Below are positions 59,363 through 64,000 of a stretch of 64,000 nt of DNA, piece after piece (position 1 is the stretch's first letter; the number at the start of each line of letters is the position of its first letter). The DNA is from CAYVTZ01 sp964454685. GTDB lineage: Bacteria > Bacillota > Clostridia > Christensenellales > Christensenellaceae. Made by a program: the position numbers and the translations under genes. The DNA is taken from positions 62,001-126,000 of the forward strand of contig CAYVTZ010000001.1 in assembly GCA_964454685.1 (NCBI GenBank). The letters are read 5' to 3'. The notes beneath the pieces are model-generated. The model made no database searches and was not told the origin of the DNA. It worked only from the letters and a program-made list of their open reading frames with translations.

Positions 59363-60574
59363 TCAGATCAGCAGCTCCGGCATCTCCACAAATTCCTTTA
59401 TCGTGCGCAAAAAACGTGCCGCCGGAGCGCCGTCTACCATACGGTGGTCAAACACCAGCGTCATCTTAAAGGTTGTGGTCAGCCTGGGCGCACCGTTTTC
59501 GTCGGGTACAAACTCCTGCTTGAGCGCTCCCACGCCCAAAATGCAGCATTGCGGCGGATTGATGATGGGCGCAAATTCTTCCACTCCAAACATCCCGAGA
59601 TTGGTGATGGTGAAGGTGCCGCCGCTCATCGCCTCCGCACCAAGCACACCTGCTTGTGCATCCGCTGCAAGTTCACTCAAATCCACCGCAACCGCATTCA
59701 ACGGCTTTTGGTCTGCGTGGCGTACCACCGGCACCAGCAATCCGCGCGGCGTATCCACCGCTACACCAATGTTTACATTCCGCTTTACCAGTAAATTGTC
59801 GCCTTCTAAAATCGTGTTGATATCGCGGTGTAGTGTCAATGCCTTCGCCGCTATCTTCACCAAAATCGCGTCCATGCTGATTTTGATTCCCTTTTGTTTA
59901 TATTTCTCGCGCAATGCCAGCAGCGCCGTTGCATCCGCCGTGGTCACCAATCCCACACACGGTTTTTCCAGTGTGCTTTGCGTCATACGCGCCGCAATCG
60001 TCTTGCGCATTCCGCTCATGGGGATGACTTCCAGATTCTCGCTTTGCCCGATATGCAAGCTACCGCCCGCCGCAAGGAACGCCATCACATCCGATTTCAC
60101 CACACGACCACCCGCAGCCGCAGGCGAGATGGCGCGATAATCTATACCATTTTCCTTTGCGATCTTCCGTGCCAACGGAGAAATACGCACCCGCGCACCC
60201 GTTATTGGCGCAATCGGCGCAGCCGTGTGTGTCACTGTTGTAGCTGCCGCCACAGGGGTTGCCGTCACAGGGGTTGCCGCCTTTGCCGGTGCCGGCGCAA
60301 CCTGCGCAGCAGCCGCCTCGCCGTCATACGTTTCCCCCTCGTCAATCAGCACGAGGATATCCGTATAGCATGGCACGTTCTCGCCTTCCTGCACCAGCAG
60401 CGCCGCCACAATGCCGCCCTGCGTGGCGTAGATCTCCTGCGTAGATTTGTCTGTCTCTGCCTCGATGATTGCGTCTCCCTCCGCCACCACATCGCCGGGC
60501 TTCACCAGCCACTTTGCAACGACCGCTTCCGTCATGTTCACGCCTATTTTAGGCAAAGCCATTTTTCTTGCCAT
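59363..60574 (-). CDS. Dihydrolipoamide acyltransferase (E2) of a 2-oxoacid/acetoin dehydrogenase
   Basis: 403 residues: a lipoyl domain (residues 1-80) with lipoyl Lys43 in EAETDKSTQE; an Ala/Pro/Thr-rich hinge (about 88-128); an E3-binding domain RISPLARKIAKENGIDYRAI near 130-165; and the catalytic acyltransferase core, ending FDHRMVDGAPAARFL near 375 with the H-x3-D-G active site. The start follows GAGGGTGAAGTATT. It sits between E1-beta (15 bp) and E3. The single lipoyl domain and small size match Gram-positive pyruvate- or acetoin-dehydrogenase E2s. The lipoyl group could be attached by the lplA product at 36230. Confidence 0.95.
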   Translation of the reverse strand: MARKMALPKIGVNMTEAVVAKWLVKPGDVVAEGDAIIEAETDKSTQEIYATQGGIVAALLVQEGENVPCYTDILVLIDEGETYDGEAAAAQVAPAPAKAATPVTATPVAAATTVTHTAAPIAPITGARVRISPLARKIAKENGIDYRAISPAAAGGRVVKSDVMAFLAAGGSLHIGQSENLEVIPMSGMRKTIAARMTQSTLEKPCVGLVTTADATALLALREKYKQKGIKISMDAILVKIAAKALTLHRDINTILEGDNLLVKRNVNIGVAVDTPRGLLVPVVRHADQKPLNAVAVDLSELAADAQAGVLGAEAMSGGTFTITNLGMFGVEEFAPIINPPQCCILGVGALKQEFVPDENGAPRLTTTFKMTLVFDHRMVDGAPAARFLRTIKEFVEMPELLI

Positions 60575-60589
60575 AATACTTCACCCTCA

Positions 60590-61582
60590 CTATCTGTTGT
60601 CCAAAACCTTGTGTACCGCGTCCTTGATGGATTGTACACCGGGAATGCAAAGTTCCTCCAAACCTTTGTTGTACGGCATCGGCACATTCAGCGCACCCAC
60701 GCGCACCGGCGGCGCATCCAACAGATCAAACCCGCGGTCGATGATCTCCGCCACAATGTCCCCCGCCATGCCGCCGCGCAAGTTCGCTTCCTGACATACC
60801 ACCACGCGATTGGTCTTGGCAATGGAGTTCATTACCGTCTCATAATCCAGCGGAAGCAGTGAAATCAGATCGATCACTTCGCAGGAAATTCCTTCCTTTT
60901 CCAATTCAGCCGCCGCTTCCTTTGCGCGTAACGCCATCATAGAGTATGCAACAATGGTCACGTCCGACCCCTCACGCCGCAATGCCGCCTTGCCAAAAGG
61001 CACCGTGTAGTTCTCGCCTTCTGCGCCATCCGGCACTTCACCCTTCACTTGGTAGCTGCGTTTATGTTCAAAGAAAATAACAGGATTGTCGTCTCTCAGC
61101 GCCGTTTTCATCATGCCCTTCACATCGTATGGTTCAATGGGCGCCACCACTTTAAATCCCGGAACGTGGTTAAACCACGCCTCAAAGGACTGAGAATGCT
61201 GCGCCGCAATGCCGCCGCCCGCGCCAAAGGGCGCACGAATCACCAACGGCATGTGCACCTTTCCGCCAAACATATAGCGCATCTTTGCCGCCATGTTTAC
61301 AAGCTGATCCATACCCAGCGTAATCCAGTCGGAATACAATACCTCCGCCACAGGGCGCAGTCCCGTCGCTGCAGCGCCGACGCATGCTCCTACAAAAGCA
61401 GGCTCCGAGATCGGCGTGTCAATCACGCGATCCTTGCCGTATAAATTCATCAAATCCAGCGTGATTCCAAATGGGCCGCCACGCACCCCGATATCGCATC
61501 CCATGATGATAACGGACGGATCAATCTTCATTTCTTCTTTAAAGGCGTCGTTCAGCGCCTGTCTTACCGTGATGATAGACAT
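60590..61582 (-). CDS. 2-Oxoacid/acetoin dehydrogenase E1 component, beta subunit
   Basis: 330-residue thiamine-diphosphate enzyme subunit. MSIITVRQALNDAFKEEM starts it, followed by VIDTPISEPAFVGACVGAA near residue 50 with a Glu for cofactor activation, IRAPFGAGGGIAAQHSQSFEAWF near 120, and VIDLISLLPLDYETVMNSIAKT near 235. These match PdhB/AcoB. ATG 61582 follows GGAGGAAGTGAGAAT. It is 17 bp after the alpha subunit gene. Substrate (pyruvate, acetoin or another 2-oxoacid) is not determined by these motifs. Confidence 0.94.
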   Translation of the reverse strand: MSIITVRQALNDAFKEEMKIDPSVIIMGCDIGVRGGPFGITLDLMNLYGKDRVIDTPISEPAFVGACVGAAATGLRPVAEVLYSDWITLGMDQLVNMAAKMRYMFGGKVHMPLVIRAPFGAGGGIAAQHSQSFEAWFNHVPGFKVVAPIEPYDVKGMMKTALRDDNPVIFFEHKRSYQVKGEVPDGAEGENYTVPFGKAALRREGSDVTIVAYSMMALRAKEAAAELEKEGISCEVIDLISLLPLDYETVMNSIAKTNRVVVCQEANLRGGMAGDIVAEIIDRGFDLLDAPPVRVGALNVPMPYNKGLEELCIPGVQSIKDAVHKVLDNR

Positions 61583-61599
61583 ATTCTCACTTCCTCCAA

Positions 61600-62646
61600 T
61601 CAATAGATGATCTCGCCGTCGGCATAGATGTCGTCATACAGCGTATCCAGCGGTGGCTCGGTGCACTCATTTTGCGCATAATCAATTGCGCGCGCAATCT
61701 CGTCAATCGCAGATTGCTGAATCGCGTCCACTTCCGCTTCGCTCAACAGTTTTTGCTTGATAAAATATTCTTTCATGCGCTTTACCGGTTCGTATTCCCA
61801 AAATACCTCGTCCGCTTCCAAATCTCGGTACCATTGGTCGTCCGCCACAAAGTGCCCCAGCAATCGGATATAACGCGCCTCAATCAGCGTTGGTCCACCG
61901 CCGCTTCGTGCCTTTTCCACTGCTTTTTTTACAGCGTTATACACTTCAAACACATTGAATCCGTCAATCTGTACGCCCTCAATGCCGTATCCAATCGCGC
62001 GTTTGTATAAGTCGGTCTCTTTGGAAACCCATCCCAGTTTGGTCGCAATCGCATATTGATTGTTTTCAATGAGGAAGATCGCCGGCAGATTCCATGCCGC
62101 AGCCATATTGATCGATTCGTGCCACACACCCTGATTGGTGCCGCCGTCTCCATGAAAGCAAATGGTCACGCGATCATTTTTCAGCACCTTTGCAGAAATC
62201 GCGCTGCCGATGGCAATGGGCATGCCGCTGCCTACAATGCCTGTCGCACCCAACATCCCGATATCCACATCCGCAATGTGCATCGACCCGCCCTTACCGC
62301 GATTCAGTCCTTCATATTTCCCGTGCAGCTCTGCCATCATTGCCTTCACATCCGCGCCCTTTGCGATGGTGTGTCCATGCCCGCGATGCGTCGATGTAAT
62401 GAAATCCTCCCGATTCAGGTTCGCGCACGCGCCAACTGCAATCGCTTCCGCGCCCACGTAAGAATGCGCCAAGCCATAGATCTCGTTTTTCATCCATAAT
62501 GTTTTCACCTGCGAGTCAAACTCGCGGATCAGGCACATCTGTCGAAACAATTTTTTTTGCTCATCCGGTGTCATGCCCTCCGGCGCTTTTAATTCCTTGA
62601 GCGCAGGCAGAGCCTGTTTCACGTATTCCTTTGTCTTTTTATCCAT
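61600..62646 (-). CDS. 2-Oxoacid/acetoin dehydrogenase E1 component, alpha subunit
   Basis: 348-residue thiamine-diphosphate subunit. The cofactor-binding motif GDGGTNQGVWHESINMAA begins near residue 175 with the N-Q in place of the usual N text and ends before IFLIENNQYAIAT. THRGHGHTIAKG near 86 and GKGGSMHIAD near 118 are typical of PdhA/AcoA. The start at 62646 follows AGAGGATAAGCAAG. It is first of the four-gene operon; a 294-bp gap (62647-62940) separates it from the 3-hydroxyacid dehydrogenase upstream, and I found no clear promoter in that gap. Many clostridia use pyruvate:ferredoxin oxidoreductase, so a full complex here hints at a special substrate such as acetoin. Confidence 0.94.
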   Translation of the reverse strand: MDKKTKEYVKQALPALKELKAPEGMTPDEQKKLFRQMCLIREFDSQVKTLWMKNEIYGLAHSYVGAEAIAVGACANLNREDFITSTHRGHGHTIAKGADVKAMMAELHGKYEGLNRGKGGSMHIADVDIGMLGATGIVGSGMPIAIGSAISAKVLKNDRVTICFHGDGGTNQGVWHESINMAAAWNLPAIFLIENNQYAIATKLGWVSKETDLYKRAIGYGIEGVQIDGFNVFEVYNAVKKAVEKARSGGGPTLIEARYIRLLGHFVADDQWYRDLEADEVFWEYEPVKRMKEYFIKQKLLSEAEVDAIQQSAIDEIARAIDYAQNECTEPPLDTLYDDIYADGEIIY

Positions 62647-62940
62647 CTTGCTTATCCTCTCGCTTTCTGATAGAAATCGTCCGTTCGCTGGATTATCCGC
62701 GTTATGCCATCATCGTATTGTCAGCCATTCGGCTCACTGCGTATTTTCTGCCCATCTATCAGGCTGGGTAGAACGTGCGCAGCTCTTATCGGTTCCGGCT
62801 TTCAAATTCAGTCTCCTGCAATGCGTCAATTTACACTTTGCAGCCTGGCTTTCTTTTCCCGAAAGTCTCAATGCGGAGCAAAATCCCACATTGCAGCAAC
62901 GCCAGCCATTTTCTTTGCGCGTGTCTTCCGCTACCCGAAA

Positions 62941-63828
62941 CTATCTTCTGACTTCCACGCCCGCCAATGTTTCATAATGCCGAATAATCGCATTATGATC
63001 GCACTTTTCCATACCGTGTGCCTTCAATCCCTGCATAATCTCCATCACTTCCGCTGTCAGCGGAATGGGCGAATGCACCGTGTGCGCGCAATCCAAAGCA
63101 TTCTGCAAATCTTTGATGTGCAACTCAATGCGGAAGCCCGGATTGAAGTTGCCATCCAACACCATCGGCATTTTTGCGTCCAGCACGGTCGATCCCGCCA
63201 GCCCGCCGCGAATCGCCTGATATACCTTTTCAGGGTCAACGCCGGCCTTCTGCGCCAGCACCATCGCTTCACTCATGGCAGAAATATTCAGCGCCACAAT
63301 AATTTGATTCGCCAGCTTGGTTACATTGCCGCTTCCACTCTCGCCAACCAAGACCGCAGACGCGCCCATCACCAGCAGCATATCTTTGACTTTCTCAAAT
63401 GCCGCCGCGTCGCCGCCCACCATGATGGCAAGCGTGCCCTCAATGGCCTTGGGCTCCCCGCCGGACACCGGCGCATCCAGATAGATCACGCCTTTTTGCG
63501 CACATGCAGCCGCCACTTCTTTAGAAACAATGGGCGAAATCGAGCTGTTGTCCACAATAATTGTGCCCGCCTTCGCGTTTTCCAGCACGCCACCTGCGCC
63601 TAACACCACTTCCTGTACCTGCGGCGAATTAGGTAGCATTGTTACAATCACGTCCGCCTGCGCCACCACTTCGCCAATGCAAGCCGCCGTCTGCGCGCCT
63701 GCCGCGCCCAGCTCCTCCATCGCCGTCGTTACCACGTCAAACACAATCAACTCATAACCCGCTTTGATTAGGTTTTTTGCCATGGGCTTGCCCATGATCC
63801 CCAAACCGATGAATCCCACTTTGCTCAT
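62941..63828 (-). CDS. 3-Hydroxyacid dehydrogenase, tartronate semialdehyde reductase type
   Basis: 295-residue beta-hydroxyacid dehydrogenase (GarR/MmsB/GlxR family). NAD(P) motif VGFIGLGIMGKPMAKNL is at residues 4-20. The substrate motif DAPVSGGEPKAIEGTL is near 118, and catalytic Lys in GSGNVTKLANQ near 170. The C-terminal helical domain carries KDLQNALD near 238. It would reduce tartronate or another 3-oxoacid semialdehyde, or oxidise 3-hydroxyisobutyrate-like acids. The start follows TAGGAGGAAAGCAA. It lies 294 bp upstream of the E1-alpha gene on the same strand, so it may belong to the same transcription unit. 63829-64000 contains no gene I can support. Confidence 0.9.
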   Translation of the reverse strand: MSKVGFIGLGIMGKPMAKNLIKAGYELIVFDVVTTAMEELGAAGAQTAACIGEVVAQADVIVTMLPNSPQVQEVVLGAGGVLENAKAGTIIVDNSSISPIVSKEVAAACAQKGVIYLDAPVSGGEPKAIEGTLAIMVGGDAAAFEKVKDMLLVMGASAVLVGESGSGNVTKLANQIIVALNISAMSEAMVLAQKAGVDPEKVYQAIRGGLAGSTVLDAKMPMVLDGNFNPGFRIELHIKDLQNALDCAHTVHSPIPLTAEVMEIMQGLKAHGMEKCDHNAIIRHYETLAGVEVRR

Positions 63829-64000
63829 TTGCTTTCCTCCTAAAATAAATTTTCAAAATCTCTATTCAATGTCTTCATCATCTCGACCAGTCAAACTGGC
63901 AGTTCGCGTCAGTTACCAAAAGCTTGTTGCACATAAAGCCATAAAGCTCCTAAATTAGAAGTTTAGGCCTCTCCCCAATTTGCTAAGCCAACCCGCTGTC

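Noticed and set aside
62647..62940. Small gene between the 3-hydroxyacid dehydrogenase and E1-alpha
   Set aside because: Frames there lack ribosome sites and recognisable products; a weak AATG/CATT hairpin near 62870 is not convincing as a terminator.

Overview
The window looks like the chromosome of an anaerobic, Gram-positive Clostridia-type bacterium. The grounds are strong GGAGG ribosome binding sites, TTGACA/TATAAT promoters, lipoprotein sugar-binding proteins with Ala-Pro-Ser-Glu linkers, DeoR, LacI and AraC sugar regulators, and several ferredoxin-type iron-sulfur motifs. The exact taxon cannot be fixed from sequence reading alone. No tRNA, rRNA, CRISPR array, transposase or prophage block was seen.

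Layout. (1) 1-7200, minus strand: an operon starting at a promoter near 7.18 kb runs through a fucose-isomerase-like enzyme, a TIM-barrel epimerase, a Gfo/Idh dehydrogenase, DeoC and a lipoprotein sugar-binding protein into a ribose-type ABC ATPase cut by the window start. (2) 7297-13800, minus strand: TIM-barrel epimerase, zinc alcohol dehydrogenase, Old-Yellow-Enzyme-like Fe-S flavoprotein, DeoR regulator, class II aldolase and rhamnulokinase-like kinase. Together with the isomerase of (1) this makes an isomerase-kinase-aldolase route of the fucose/rhamnose kind. (3) 13880-21100, minus strand: Gfo/Idh dehydrogenase, zinc dehydrogenase, shikimate-dehydrogenase-like protein, cupin phosphoglucose isomerase, 2-hydroxyacid dehydrogenase, KDPG aldolase and a phosphotriesterase-family hydrolase, probably a second oxidative sugar or sugar-acid route. 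(4) 21335-26725: a xylulokinase-like kinase plus DeoR regulator on the minus strand, divergent from a second FGGY kinase and galM on the plus strand. (5) 26840-43200, mixed: a small XRE regulator divergent from a 929-residue secreted LRR/BIG2 protein; a tagatose-3-epimerase-like enzyme; a PAS-GGDEF-GAF-PAS diguanylate cyclase; a degenerate DUF4143-type ATPase; an AraC/GyrI-like regulator; lipoate ligase; a PHP hydrolase with an Fe-S aldo/keto reductase; an SPFH / ribbon-helix-helix / LURP-one cassette; an HxlR/NAD(P)-binding pair; and a membrane protein. (6) 43272-55655: a second complete ribose-type ABC system whose operon also carries a UroD-superfamily protein and an SGNH hydrolase. Next to it lies a minus-strand operon of two more UroD-like proteins, a LacI regulator and a short-chain dehydrogenase, with a divergent AraC regulator. 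(7) 55740-63828, minus strand: a LacI regulator, a TIM-barrel epimerase, a cysteine-rich miniprotein, a complete 2-oxoacid (pyruvate/acetoin type) dehydrogenase E1a-E1b-E2-E3 complex, and a 3-hydroxyacid dehydrogenase of the tartronate-semialdehyde-reductase family.

The theme is uptake and oxidation of several carbohydrates: two RbsABC-type importers, three FGGY kinases, four TIM-barrel sugar epimerase/isomerase paralogs, two Gfo/Idh and two zinc dehydrogenases, three aldolases, and six sugar-type regulators. Their products reach triose phosphates, pyruvate and aldehydes. The lipoate ligase at 36-37 kb can supply the lipoyl group needed by the 57.9-62.6 kb E2. The least explained parts are the three UroD-like proteins, the Fe-S flavoprotein in a sugar operon, the seven-gene region 3 operon and the SPFH cassette. 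Functions below are family assignments by reading the sequence; no database search was run.
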